A program made the position numbers and the translations under genes. A stretch of 64,000 nucleotides of DNA from Ipomoea triloba (Eukaryota > Streptophyta > Magnoliopsida > Solanales > Convolvulaceae), in contig NC_044917.1 of the NCBI RefSeq assembly GCF_003576645.1, positions 16,877,137 through 16,941,136 on the forward strand, given 5' to 3'. Each line of letters begins with the position of its first letter. Positions within the stretch are counted from its first letter, which is position 1. The notes below the pieces were generated by a model. It was not told where the DNA came from, did no database searches, and was given only the letters and a program-made list of their open reading frames with translations. Below, one piece after another: positions 1 through 10,735 of the stretch.

Positions 1-2460
1 GGATAAGGTCCGTAAAGTTGCTCAATGATACTTTTATGCTAATGCAGAGAAAAGATTCAAAGAATGCTATGGTTATAGACTTATAGGTCTCCTAATTATC
101 TACACAGTCTACATTCATTATCATCCACTGATCCACAGACTAATATATCTTTCATCTTTTTATGGGCTTTAACTATGTTTGCTCAATGAGTTGATGTTAT
201 GGAAAGCAAGATTTTTCTTGTATTTTTCTGTTACATCTGAATAATATTGTGACATTAATGCCATGATAGTGTCTCTAGATTATTCTGCAACTTTTAGGCG
301 CATTCTTCCAATATATTCTTCCCATTTCTTTTCCTTTCCTATATATGTACTTAACTCTCACATCTAGATGCTACTACAAAATTCTGATCAACTGCAAGCA
401 AAAGGGTTCACAGCATATTGATTTGGAATGAATGGAGATATAAATCAATGTGGCTGATCACAACTGATTGGGAATAAGACTTAATGGAATTGAGTTAAGT
501 GGTCTACTAAACAAATTGAGTAGCTGTGGGCCTGTGGTCTTTTTGTCTTGTTTTAAAAGGGAGTAATATCTAGTTATTAGTCAAATTATTTATTTTATTG
601 ACAATTCATGATTGAAACCAAGAACCTTTTCAACAATGTTTGATATTTTGAAGTAGTTCTTGAATTCTATTGATAACCTGATGGACCTTTTTGTATTCTC
701 TTAATAATTTCTGGCTCATAACCACAGTTATCATCAGAGTGACATACGATGCATAAAACTGCTATCATCTGAGACATTTACCAGTAGCACTAGTGAACCT
801 TCATCTTCTGATAGGTTTTTCCCTGACTTGTTGTGAATTGCAGGTTTACTCCATCAGAGATGCAGCTGCAAATAATGTTAAGCGCCTTGCAGAGGAATTT
901 GGACCAGAATGGGCAATGCAGCACATTATTCCACAGGTTTTCATATGATTTATAGAATAATTCTTTAACTTCTTGATGACAAGCACAATGCAAAGTAAAA
1001 TCTTTTCCTTAAATAGGTTTAATACATCTTTCTATGTGGACTAATAATGAATTTCTAGCATATTATTTGTGGAGCATGTATTTCCCTTTTTCTGTTTCAG
1101 CAGCCAATTAATGAAAATAAGTTCATTATTTTAGTGTTGTGGGCTTTCTATTTTGTTATCCCTTTTAGCACTAAGCTTTTTAACTTCTCTTTACAGGTTC
1201 TGGAAATGATTAATGACCCACATTATCTTTATCGGATGACCATTCTTCATGCAGTATCTCTTCTTGCCCCAGTAATGGGCTCAGAGATCACTTGCAATAA
1301 ACTTCTGCCAGTGATTATTACTGCATCGAAGGACAGGTTGGTTTTAAACTTTTACAAGCTTTGTTATTATTTAACTCCATCTTTTCCCCATTGCATGAAG
1401 TTGTCTTCTTCACTATATCTCTGTCCATTATACTATGATTCATTGAGACTCATTTTGGCCTTTATCATCCTTTCATTTGAATGATAATGACTATTGCTTT
1501 GCCCGCACGGGCTTAGCTCACTGGTTCAGTAGGTAGTATTTGGGAGAAGAGACCAAGGTTTGAAACTCGGCAGCAACAGTGTGGGGATTATGCCCAAAGT
1601 GGGCAAATCCCTTGTGTGCACCGGCATTTGGCCCTGTTGGCTGAGTCACTGAGTTACCGTGATTTACATCTTTCCACATGTTTTGTCGGGCCAGGGTGTG
1701 GGGGGCCTGTGGGGTTGGGGATTCAACATTTTGGGAGAAGATAATGACTATCGCTTCACTCTTCAAGTTTCATCACTTGGCTGTAGCAGCAGTTTGGATG
1801 TTGGTTTAACAGTTCCATATTGCAGGGTACCAAATATAAAGTTCAATGTGGCAAAGGTGTTGCAGTCTCTCATTCCTATTGTTGACCAATCTGTAAGTAT
1901 CAAAATTTGTTTCTTTGTTGTCGGTCTCATAGTACAATTCCATGGCTCAATCTCCTAAAATGTATCGAAAGGTCTTCCATGCACCTAGAGTTTTAATTAA
2001 TGAGACATTATTCCATGAAAAATTATGGAACCTAAAATTACACAGCAAAATATCGAACACTGCCTGTTTAAAGTAGTTAGACATTATGGAGGACCTGATG
2101 CAAAATACTATATTTCTGTCTTCAATTTGCTGTGGTATTCTAATGTGAAGATAGTACTTTGATCAAACCATGTTTTCAATTTTCATAACTAAATTTATTT
2201 TTTCAAATTTTCATTTGATGCTTAATTGCTTGTGAGTTTGGAAAGCTAACTTGCATACAAAACAAATGAATACCTCAATCTTGTAGTAGATATGCACATA
2301 GCTCCACTAGCTTTTAATTTTGCTGGGACATTTTATTCAGGTTGTGGAGAAGACAATCCGTCCATGTTTGGTTGAGCTTAGCGAGGATCCAGACGTCGAT
2401 GTGAGATTCTTCGCCAACCAAGCACTGCAAGCCGCTGATCAAGTTATGATGTCAAGCTAA
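1..2460 (+). CDS. PP2AA: Protein phosphatase 2A 65-kDa scaffolding subunit A, 3' part of gene
   Basis: Partial gene that enters from the left edge. Four exons read in one frame: 844-936, 1197-1336, 1826-1892 and 2341-2460 (stop TAA 2458-2460), giving 139 residues. Bases 1-7 (GGATAAG, then gt) look like the last bases of the preceding exon, so the protein would read DK|VYSIRDAAANNVKRLAEEF. Introns are GT-AG. The peptide contains signature PP2A-A segments such as VYSIRDAAANNVKRLAEEFG, VPNIKFNVAKVLQSLIPIVD and the C-terminal PDVDVRFFANQALQAADQ, which are HEAT-repeat helices. In the family, the C-terminal HEAT repeats hold the catalytic C subunit while N-terminal repeats bind B subunits; the holoenzyme acts in cytosol and nucleus. 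The frame has no breaks, so the gene looks functional. Intron 844-side neighbours include a SINE at 1500-1739. Identification is secure; which paralogue cannot be told. Confidence 0.95.
1500..1739 (+). mobile_element. tRNA-derived SINE in an intron of PP2AA
   Basis: A 240-bp insert carries a pol III A box (tagctcactgg, 1514-1524) and B box (ggtttgaaact, 1557-1567) at tRNA-like spacing. It is flanked by a 17-bp target-site duplication, 1483-1499 and 1740-1756, differing at one base (gataatgactatTgctt / gataatgactatCgctt). It lies in the 489-bp intron 1337-1825 in sense orientation and does not touch the splice sites. The 3' end is not a long poly(A), as in some plant SINE families. The family name was not determined. 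Confidence 0.85.
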
Positions 2461-3007
2461 GGCAACTTTATGCTTCGTTAGGAATTTGTTGTTTTACGCA
2501 ATTTTATGCTGGTTAGGAAATTGTTTGTTTTATGCTTTTTTGGTTGTCATTCAAAACCCCCCTCCTCTCAGTACCAAAACTACTTCCATCCATCTGTAAT
2601 GACTGATTAACTGGCATACTTGAAGGGGAAAAGTGAGATACTTTTGGTCCTTTCCTCTTCACGATATTATGCATGCTCGATGAGTATATCCTGTTTTTGT
2701 TCAAATAAATTTCTTTTAATCTTCACCAATTGTTTTACACCGTAGGAAATCATGAAAAATGGTAACAAATTGGGTTATTGATGGGAAAGTGCTTTGTATT
2801 TAAAAATAATACAGTAATAAAGTATTGCTACTCTCCTTGCCTATTCTCACCAATCACCGTATTAAGCATTCCACCCTTATCGCATCTCGAAATGGGCGCG
2901 GGAAGGGGAGAAAGAGGGGAAATGCTTTCTCCGAAGAGACTGTTCTTTTCGGACCAAAAGAGAAGTCATATTGCCTGAGTAAGCACATACAACAGACTGA
3001 GAGAGTT
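2461..3007 (+). other. PP2AA 3' UTR and short intergenic spacer
   Basis: This follows the PP2AA stop codon. An aataaa-type signal lies at about 2704-2709, so the transcript probably ends near 2720-2750. No coding similarity was seen in the remainder. Confidence 0.5.
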
Positions 3008-3016
3008 GTCAAAATG

Positions 3017-3498
3017 CGCAAATTATATCGTGGATCGCGCATCAAAACGATGTCGTTTTGATTAATGAAAAAAAAACGACATCGTTTTGATTAATGAAAA
3101 CAGACAGATGAAACGATCTCCGTTCCGCGCCATTCACTTTATATACATTGCAGTTACATTTCAACACAACTGTAGTTACATTTCGATATAACTACAGTTT
3201 CATTCGATAATATAAAAACACAAATGTGAAACTGTTATTCAGTATCAGTTCATATACACTGCAGTTACATTTCAACACAACTACAGTTACATTTCGATAT
3301 AACTACAGTTTCATTCGATAATATAAAACACAAATGTGAACTGTTATTCAGTATCAGTTCATATACACTGCAGTTATACTTCAACACAACTACAGTTACA
3401 TTTCGATATAACTACAGTTTCATTCGATAATATAAAAACAAATGTAAGGCAATATCTTTAGAGATGAACTGTAGTATCAGTCCACGGTATAACGACCG
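3017..3498. mobile_element. Non-autonomous Mutator-like element (MULE MITE)
   Basis: A 482-bp element with a perfect 9-bp target-site duplication gtcaaaatg (3008-3016 and 3499-3507). Its ends are inverted: cgcaaattatatcgtggatc on the left, and the right end read in reverse is cggtcgttataccgtggact. A 9-bp TSD with TIRs is typical of Mutator-like elements. Just inside the left end is the palindrome aaaacgatgtcgtttt, repeated as aaaacgacatcgtttt. The interior is three tandem copies of a roughly 110-bp unit. The element at 35177-42986 has the same type of ends. Confidence 0.85.
3141..3472. repeat. Three tandem copies of an about 110-bp unit
   Basis: Units begin at about 3141, 3252 and 3361 with atatacaYtgcagtta and differ by a few substitutions and small indels. 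Each contains several cagttacatttc-like sub-motifs. They make up most of the interior of the Mutator-like element. Confidence 0.85.
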
Positions 3499-3507
3499 GT
3501 CAAAATG

Positions 3508-3888
3508 GGTCTAATTTGGTTGTGTAGCACACACACGGGTGCAGTTGTGCTACACATCAGTTGTGTGCGTGTCTGCAGGCATGGGTGGTGGTGGTAGACA
3601 ATTGTCAATTACAATCATGTGTTTATATTTTGATTGTTAATATATTATAAATGTAGTTTGATTTCCTTTTGTTTATCGTGTATTTCGTATTTTGTGATTA
3701 AGAATTTAATATTTTGTATTGCTTTCGAATTTTAATGTGATGTTATTTTTATCAATTTAATATTTGAAATTTTATTTTTAATTTAAGAATTATTTATTTT
3801 TTATTTAAATTTATTTTGATTTAAAATTGAAATTTGGAAGTGATGTTGATGAGTGGAGCCCGCAAAATTGTGTCCCCCTTGCTTCTTG
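3508..3888. other. AT-rich intergenic stretch
   Basis: Nothing recognisable was seen apart from a short tg/cacaca-rich segment at about 3520-3600. Confidence 0.4.
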
Positions 3889-3889
3889 T

Positions 3890-4330
3890 GTTCAGTGAAA
3901 CGATGATAACATTGTTGGCTCAAACTCTCAAGGTAACTACATCATAGGACTGCTATTCGCACTCGACGCCCCCACTTGTCTTGTGCTACTCTTCTCATTA
4001 ACGCAGCTCGTGTTTGAGAAAATCATCAAGAGGAAAAACTTGAGAGAGTTGCTAAACATGACAATTCTGCAGTCTGCTGTAGCAACAATGGTGCCATTAG
4101 TAGGGTTGTTTAATTTGCGAACATGGTCGGGGCGACTATCACATGCTAAGGTTGCAACTTCGGCGCCATCGCCCCTACGTTCAAGGTTTCTTCTTTGTTC
4201 TCGAACATTGTCATCATGTTGGGAATCCCATTGGTTCTGTTTTTGTCTGTGGCATCCGACAACTCCTTTTATTTTTTTCTCAAATGTCTAGTCGCACTTG
4301 CATTTCTTGTGTATGAAAATACAAAGCACA
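3890..4330 (+). pseudogene. Purine permease (PUP family) pseudogene fragment
   Basis: Translation of about 3895-4130 gives a stretch containing SQGNYIIGLLFALDAPT and LFSLTQLVFEKIIKRKNLRE. This resembles the middle of plant purine permeases, which are plasma-membrane carriers of the drug/metabolite transporter superfamily with about ten helices moving purines and cytokinins. After a frameshift near 4190 the C-terminal PUP pattern continues in another frame as SSLFSNIVIMLGIPLVLFLS. The N-terminal half is absent, no start codon is in place and the frame is broken, so this is a dead fragment. The family assignment rests on motif memory. Confidence 0.7.
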
Positions 4331-4980
4331 AAAGCAATTTACACTTGTGTTTGGTGTATAAATACTATCAAACACAAGTAGGACTAGTGTTTTACATATT
4401 TTACGCGAAAAAACTAATTTCTCAAACTAACAAACTTCATTGGTGATAGGAATATCTTGTAATTAAATTTTGATAAGTCAGTGTAATTTATTGTAAATTC
4501 AAGACCCCATAATTTTATTGTAATTTTATACCAATCTTATTGTGTTACGGCATCAATTGTCAAGAAGAACGAGGAATTTTTGGTCAAGGAAAATTAAAAA
4601 TCAAGTGCATGGATCCTGATAATTTTCGTTGAAATATACGAAAATTAAAGAAGAACACAATGAAAATTAATTTTGGGTCTATTAGGATTTAATGCAAATT
4701 AGTTGTTAAACTTTCTTTGGAGGAGGGTTTACTAGAGTTCTAATGGCAAGATGGTAGAAGTTTTGAGATGCCGAAGAAAACAAAACAATATGGGAGGAGA
4801 ACACTAAAGAAGAAAACAATATGGGAGGAGAACACTAAAGAAGAATGAGAACAAGAAAAATGCTCTAGTAGAAGAAATATATCAAAGTCTCTTATGGAGT
4901 CCTGACCCAACTGCACAAGCGAGGATATGCTATCATGGGGTTTCGAACCCAAAACCTCCCACATAATAAACTATTTTGAA
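4331..4980. other. Intergenic DNA without recognisable genes
   Basis: AT-rich sequence. A 31-bp block (aacaatatgggaggagaaca type) is tandemly duplicated at about 4784-4845. No coding signal was recognised. Confidence 0.4.
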
Positions 4981-5085
4981 GTGTTTGGTAAATGGCTTAT
5001 TGGGCCAATAAGCTGAAAATTAAAAAGCTAATGAAGGTAGCTTTTTGTATTAGCTTGTTGGAATAATGGGTACATTGACTATTTT

Positions 5086-5396
5086 GGCCTTGTTTGGTAA
5101 ATGGCCGTTGGCTGTTTGGGTTAGAAGGTATGATTTGTTGATAATATTAGCTGATTGTAGAAAGTTGTTTGATAAATTAGCTGTTAGCTGATAGTTGTTT
5201 GATATAATTTCTTTTCTCAAAAAGCTAATTGAAAAGACTACTTTGAGTAGCCTTTTGAATTTTAGCATTTTGGAGTTACAAAAAGCTTATCAACCAAACA
5301 ACTAATAGTAGTCAAATAAGCCAAAATTGGCTTTTTCAAAAAAAAAAAAAAGAAGCCAAAATTGGCTGATAGGCTGATTATTTACCAAACAGGACC
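5086..5396. mobile_element. MITE nested in the preceding element
   Basis: The left end ggccttgtttggtaaatggc and the right end, reversed as ggtcctgtttggtaaataat, form short terminal inverted repeats around 311 bp. The interior repeats tagctgttagctgatagttg-like motifs. It is related in sequence to the outer element. Confidence 0.6.
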
Positions 5397-5452
5397 TTTA
5401 TCATTTGAAATCAATAGGATTTACTTTTAAATAGGTGGTGTGTTTGTTATTT

Positions 5453-5454
<2 letters not shown>

Positions 5455-5503
<49 letters not shown>

Positions 5504-5524
5504 CAGGTGATGGGTTTGTCAATT

Positions 5525-5560
<36 letters not shown>

Positions 5561-5562
5561 GA
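5455..5562. repeat. (AAT)n microsatellite in two blocks
   Basis: Runs of aat/taa occupy about 5455-5500 and 5527-5562, separated by a short unique stretch. Confidence 0.95.
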
Positions 5563-5939
5563 AAATAAATATGTAATAAAAATTGTTTTAGAATACTAGT
5601 ATAATTTAATAAGAGTTGAATAAACAAAAATAATTAAGTTATGTCCTTAAAGAAAGTATATATGATATCCAAATTTTATAATTATTTATTAATAAGAGTT
5701 TATCTTCTTGTTATATTTAAAGGTTAAAATAATAAAATACACTCATACCCTTAAATGTCATTTTACATTCAATCAGCTATTAGTAAACAGCTAATTTACC
5801 AAACAGTTTTTTATAACCAGCTAATACAACCAGCTGGTCAAACCAGTTAATGCAATCAGCCATCAACTACTAGCTAAACCAACCAGCTATCAGCTATAAG
5901 CTATCAGCCGTTTGCCAAACACCCCCAATAACATAAGGA

Positions 5940-6990
5940 AGAACCACTCAAGCTATCAAGATCTTGTATATTAAAGAGTAGGAAGCTCAACTTATGCATG
6001 GGAGTGCGCTGGAAATAAAGTAGTAGGGGGACACGTGTGTGGCCAAGAATTAAGACTACTAGATGTCGTCCATTCGCCAACGATCCATGAGACCATGAGT
6101 CCTACAACAATATAAATAGGGTGACTTCCCTCACCTTAAAGAGCGTCCCTTAGCTCCAAACGCTTCCTGGTCCATTGGTCTGAGTTTTTTCTCTCTTACC
6201 AGTACACTAAGGTTTGAGTCCTATTTTGTTCTATTTGTTAGTCCTTTAGCTTGTGTTATTTATTTATTATCGGGCACTATTTAATTCCTTAGAGCTATAG
6301 TATTTATTATTTATGTATTCTTTGGGCCGTCGTTTTGGACCAATATCTCGGGCTTTGTACGTGGTATTTTGGGCCTAGCGCCCTAGGTAATAAAGTTACT
6401 TTCTTCCTACCCTCATTTTGTACTCATATACCTAGTTTATGGTGGACCCGGTCCCAATAAAACCATCATTAGTGTCGTCCGTGAGGAACACTACGAAAAG
6501 CATGCGTTCCTAGTTTTTACCAGTTGTTGGCAGCACGGAAGAGTCACCATTCTTGAATACTCTAGCTAAGAAGATAGTTTTTAAGTAAACCTAAGTTTCA
6601 CTATTCGACCTAGGAATGTTTCAAGAAGTAGGGTGATGATCATGCAGGCTAGTTAAGTGCTACTTGATTATCACCCGCAATGAGTTTGACTTTCACAACT
6701 GTTAAAAATTATGTATTCCTATTTTGAACCTGTTTTACCCTTTCCTTTTACACAATCAAACTCGAGATACGCCAAAATGGCTAAGTCACAAAGCAAACAT
6801 CCGTCGTTCCTACAAAAATGTCTTAGCTGGCAAATCAAGGGTCTGTTTGTTTCACCAGGGTCGGTTTTCCATCCAAGTAACGTGAGAGGTCCGACTAGCA
6901 CTATAGCTGTTGGAGGAGATGCTATAGTCGGTGGAACCAACCAAGGTCTACCGATCTCTCTCGAGTCAGATCTAGCGTCCAATTTTTAGC
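5940..6990 (+). mobile_element. Ty3/gypsy-type LTR and 5' leader remnant
   Basis: A TATA box with tataaatag (about 6111-6119) sits in LTR-like sequence ending ...aaaaccatca near 6467. It is followed at once by ttagtgtcgtccgtgaggaa, which resembles the sequence next to the 5' LTR in plant Tat/Athila-type gypsy elements (consensus like tggcgccgtctgtggg). The stretch to about 6990 encodes an unbroken 92-codon ORF (6711-6989) of unknown nature, perhaps leader or start of gag. The left LTR edge, the rest of the element and a second LTR were not found. Confidence 0.45.
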
Positions 6991-6999
6991 CCAAGAGAT

Positions 7000-7339
7000 A
7001 GATAACATCTACTATGAAACTCATTCAAGCTTCAAATTGATTCTTTGATGCTGAAGTCACCAACTGCATCTAATTGATCAACATCTAATATGACTTCATC
7101 AAACTTGTGGAGTATTAAAGCAAACGTAAGAGACGAGGGAGTGACAAAACAATTTAAAGTGTTTGAGCATTTTATGATTATGTATTTTTGTTTGAAAGTT
7201 TGAAACTTTTGATATTTATAGTAATTTTAGAGTTTGGATATTTTAATTTTATTGATTTATGTATGTTGAATTTGGACTTTGTTTAAGGATTTAATGCTTA
7301 GTATCTTTTTTTATAATATTAATTTTTTTTTAAATTTAC
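7000..7339. other. AT-rich spacer
   Basis: No gene or element boundary was recognised. Confidence 0.35.
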
Positions 7340-7349
7340 ATAATTTAAA

Positions 7350-7486
7350 AAAATCCCCGCGGGGGGGACGGGGATGGGGAATAATTCCCCATCCCCGTCG
7401 GGGAACGAGGCGGGGACGGGGAATGGGGAGGGATTTCGGGGACGGGGACCCCATTCCCCGCCCCCACCCGCCCTGTTGACATCCCT
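7350..7486. repeat. G/C-rich segment with self-complementary gggga/tcccc tracts
   Basis: Runs such as cccgcgggggggacggggat and ttccccatccccgtcgggga alternate on both strands and end with ccgccctgttgacatccctt. The pattern resembles one terminus of a DNA transposon whose ends carry cggggacgggg repeats. No matching end was found, so only the compositional anomaly and the inverted tracts are claimed. Confidence 0.6.
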
Positions 7487-7569
7487 TAATACCTAATAAC
7501 ATACCAACTTAGAATAATTCAATCAAAAAATACAAACATTAATTTTAATGCTAACTATAATTAACTTCT

Positions 7570-7570
<1 letters not shown>

Positions 7571-7613
<43 letters not shown>
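7571..7613. repeat. (TA)n microsatellite
   Basis: Uninterrupted ta repeats directly abut the TIR element that begins at 7614. Confidence 0.95.
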
Positions 7614-7617
<4 letters not shown>

Positions 7618-8462
7618 TGCACTCCAATGCAAACTATCGCCCAGGTAAGAAATGAGAACGCTTCACAGCCGTCTATGTGTCCAGATCAACGAATCAGATG
7701 CAATTTAAAAAAAAAATGACGCGGTGGCATTTTCGTAAATAACTGGAACTTTGGTGCACCTAGTTTCACTTGTAAGTGCACCTAGTTTCACTTAAAACTG
7801 CAACTAGTTTCACTTACAAATGCACATATTTTCGCACCTATTTTCACTTACAAGTGCAAGTAATTTACCTTGTTAATATTCATGCAGCTATTTTCGCAAA
7901 TACTTTCACTTACAAATGCAAGTAATTTACCTTGTTAATATTCATGCACCTGGGTGCAACCTAGGTGCACCTAGTTATAACATAGGTTGCACCTAGTTAT
8001 AACATTAGGTGCACCTAGTTATAACATTATGTGCACTTAGTATTGATGCTCACTGTACTATTCACTTGCACCTGTAATACATTTTACTTGCATCTGCAAT
8101 AAATTTTACTTGCACAAGTGCAAGTAATTTACTTTGTAAACACTCATGCACCTGGTTGCAATCTATGTGCACCTAGTTATAGCATTAGGTGCACCTAGTT
8201 ATAGCATTAGGTGCACTTAGTATTGATGCTCATTGTACAATTTACTTGCACTTGTAATACATTTTACTTGCACGTGTGCACCTATTTTCACTTGCAGGTG
8301 CAAGTAATTTACCTTGTTAACATTTATGCACCTGGGTGCACCTAGTTATAACATGACGTGCACCTAGTTATAACATTAGGTGCAACTACATTCCGAACAC
8401 GTGGCGCGCTGTGATTCGTCCGCATTTCTCTCCTGGGCGGCCAGTACACATTTGAACGCGAT

Positions 8463-8464
<2 letters not shown>
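7614..8464. mobile_element. TIR element family Y, copy 1 (inserted in a TA array)
   Basis: This shares its ends and interior with 12777-13430. The left end contains actatcgcccaggtaagaaa and the right end, reversed, contains ggccgcccaggagagaaatg, giving imperfect TIRs of about 60 bp that also share a ccacgtgt-type core. The interior is a dense array of gtgcacctagttataaca and acttacaagtgcaagtaatt motifs in both orientations. There is no ORF. It is bordered by (TA)n on the left and (TA)(CA)n on the right. Confidence 0.75.

Positions 8465-8506
<42 letters not shown>
8465..8506. repeat. (TA)/(CA)n microsatellite
   Basis: Ca repeats lie between family Y copy 1 and the family X end. Confidence 0.95.
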
Positions 8507-8510
<4 letters not shown>

Positions 8511-8650
8511 GAACCCTTTGTTAGGTAAGAACATAAGAACCAATCTAAACATTAATTTGTATTCTATCATTGGTCTAGATAAATATCTTTTTTTATGTGG
8601 ATCTTACACATAATTAATTAGAAAGGATATTAGTGTAATTTTGTCCAAAT
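8507..8650. mobile_element. End of a second microsatellite-associated element (family X)
   Basis: The stretch beginning agtaagaaccctttgttagg matches, in reverse, the sequence at 12600-12690. Both copies abut a dinucleotide array on one side and a family Y element on the far side of that array. The other end was not defined. Confidence 0.5.
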
Positions 8651-9576
8651 ACCAATTAAAAAGAAATATTTTATTTGGATTCTTTCCATGATTTTAGGAT
8701 TTTAAAATAAGGAAGAAGTGATATTGCATTGAGAGTCTACATGCATTGCTAGGAAGATAGACGCAGGCAGTGCCACACCATCATTGAGGAAAACTGTTGA
8801 GGCATGGCCACCGGAGACAATGGAGATAATGGTCATATTTATCCCTATAAACATGTGCATACTTAGTATTTAAATTAAATTGAACAAACCAAACCATATT
8901 TACCCACTGACGAGTGCTGCTTCAGCATCTAACGTGTTGGTGTGCTATTAACACACTGAATGAAAAGTGGTGCTGAACCATGTACTGTGTTGTGTGGCCG
9001 ATAATTTTATTGCTAGGAAATTTTGTATAAAATTGATTTGTACAGTTTCCGACACGCATGTGTACATACTCATTAAGGTAAGTGCACACACGTAAAACAT
9101 GATTACAGGGATGTGCATGTACACGTATACGAATGTGCATGCACCAATACCCCCAAAACCTGGCAAGTGTGCACATGGGTTGATTTGTGTGTGTCAGAAT
9201 GATCAACAGTAATGATTGAATGAAATCCATGATAATCAGGAAGTTGTGATAGTTTGGGGTGTGCACTTTGGTCACATTGTGTGCACATACGGTAAAATGT
9301 ATGTGCCACACAGGGCACAGAAACCCTGAGTGCGTGCACCTAGGACAAAATGTTTATGCCATATAGATGAAGCAAAATCTGAGTTAATAATGATTTGAAT
9401 GCTTCGTAGATCCGGACGACTCATCAGGGAGTGCAACTGAGTGTTTAATGAATATTTCACCGGGATCAACGAAGTATTAGACCCTAGAGTGTGAAGAGTC
9501 AATAAAGTATGTGGTTGGGCAGCGATTCACAAGTTTGGAAAATGTGCAGTGATACTTATGAGTTATATTATTGTTG
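8651..9576. other. Intergenic DNA, no recognised gene
   Basis: Overlapping small ORFs on the minus strand (8922-9502) arise from gtgcacat/tgtgtgc-rich sequence. They show no domain pattern, so no gene is called. Confidence 0.4.
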
Positions 9577-9623
<47 letters not shown>

Positions 9624-9624
9624 T
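9577..9624. repeat. (TTA)n microsatellite
   Basis: Att/tta repeats immediately precede the copia LTR at 9625. Confidence 0.95.
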
Positions 9625-9776
9625 TGTTAGTTTGTTACTAGTCTAGTGCTGAGTCCTATGGCTCTTATTGAATATCTCTTTCCTACCTATTCTCTAGGAG
9701 TAGCTTGTTGTATAGTTGTAGGACTCTCTTGTAATGCTCTGTGAGTTAGTGAATGCAACTGATTTCTGACTGTTCA
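9625..9776 (+). repeat. 5' LTR of the truncated copia element
   Basis: This 152-bp LTR starts with tgttagtttg and ends with ctgttca, followed by tctggtatcagttt. No second copy is present because the element is truncated. Limits come from the tg...ca ends and the primer binding site. Confidence 0.7.
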
Positions 9777-9844
9777 TCTGGTATCAGTTTAGCGTTAGGT
9801 TCCTCCACCACAAAAATTCTCTTCCCTCCCTATTTCTTCCTCCA

Positions 9845-10735
9845 ATGGCTAACAACATTAACCACACCGTCCTAGCCACTGGCGGCACCGCCGCGTCTCC
9901 GGCCAACCCGAACCCTCTTTCCTCCACGCATCACTTCGTCTCCATCAAGCTGAACACCCGCAACTACCTGTTTTGGCATACCCAATTAGTCTTATTCCTT
10001 CGCGGCCAAGGTTTACTTGGTTACGTTGATGGAGACACCCCATATCCGACGGTCGTCCTTCCAACGCCGGCTGGGAACGCCACCGCCACCGCTGTACCCA
10101 ACCCCGCTCATGCCGCTTGTGTGCAGCAGGATCAATCGATCCTTTCTCTTCTCATCTCGTCTCTTTTTGACGAGGTGATGTATCTCGCCGTTAACCGAAC
10201 CACCGCCCGCGAAGTTTGGACTTCCATTACCGCCGCCTTGGGCTCTTCGACAAGGGCACGCTGCCTCAACCTCCTTGGGCAGTTCCAGTCTCTCCGGCAA
10301 GAAAACAGTTCGCCGACAGAGTACTTGGGCCGTGCCTAATTGCTGGTCGAGAATCTAGCTTTGGTCGGGCGACCGATATCCCTGGATGAACAGAATTTGT
10401 ACGTATTTCGGGGTCTCCGACCGGAATTTCGTGCGATGGCTGCCTCTCTCACGGTTTCAAGTACACCCGTCACCATCCCTCAACTCGCCGACTTCTTATA
10501 GGCCCAGGAGTTTATCTACCAGGACGAGTTCTCCCCGAGCACGGAGGTGGCCGGCGGCGGCAGTCACACGGCGCTCTACGCTGGATAGAGTCGTCAACAG
10601 TCTAACGATGGCGGCTATGGTGGTCGACGTGGTGGCATAGGCGGAGGTCAACGAGGTCGACAAGGTGGCGAACGAGGAGGACAGGGTCGTGGTCGCGGTG
10701 GAGCTCCCCGCTGCAAGATTTGCAGGTTGCATGAC
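9845..10735 (+). pseudogene. copia gag (Ale-like), degenerate
   Basis: The ATG at 9845 opens a 164-codon frame with the gag pattern: HHFVSIKLNTRNYLFWHTQL near residue 30 and REVWTSITAAL near residue 125. It stops at 10339, but the same frame resumes with ALVGRPISLDEQ and a further stop near 10498. Next comes a Gly/Arg-rich nucleic-acid-binding tail, then a zinc-knuckle-like CKICRLHDHMAVYC at about 10711-10752. Gag forms the virus-like particle in the cytoplasm. At least three nonsense mutations are present. Confidence 0.85.

Larger units (their letters stand above)
4981..5926. mobile_element. hAT-like MITE (outer element of a nested pair)
   Basis: The left end gtgtttggtaaatggct (4981) is mirrored by the right end which, reversed, reads gggtgtttggcaaacggct (to about 5926). 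Inner sub-terminal sequence is rich in agctgatagct/cagctatcag motifs, typical of a widespread plant MITE class. The interior holds a second MITE (5086-5396) and AAT microsatellites. No convincing TSD was found, so superfamily and exact limits are tentative. Confidence 0.55.

Noticed and set aside
1500..1570. Functional tRNA gene
   Set aside because: A and B boxes are present but no tRNA fold or intact acceptor stem could be drawn, and a 17-bp TSD flanks the unit, so it is a SINE.
1659..1958. 99-codon ORF in the PP2AA intron
   Set aside because: It runs through the SINE, an intron and part of an exon in frame by chance; the true exon is 1826-1892.
5427..5627. Leu/Tyr-rich ORF on the minus strand
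   Set aside because: It is a translation of the AAT microsatellite; the same applies to 43318-43518, 8376-8570, 12665-12916, 28987-29211 and 48955-49265.
8922..9502. Overlapping minus-strand ORFs with many His and Cys
   Set aside because: Composition reflects tgtgcac repeats; no knuckle spacing, no start context and no splice structure.
10013..10300. Minus-strand ORF opposite copia gag
   Set aside because: Shadow of the gag frame in GC-rich DNA, with no domain pattern of its own; likewise 10496-10868 and 12027-12355.
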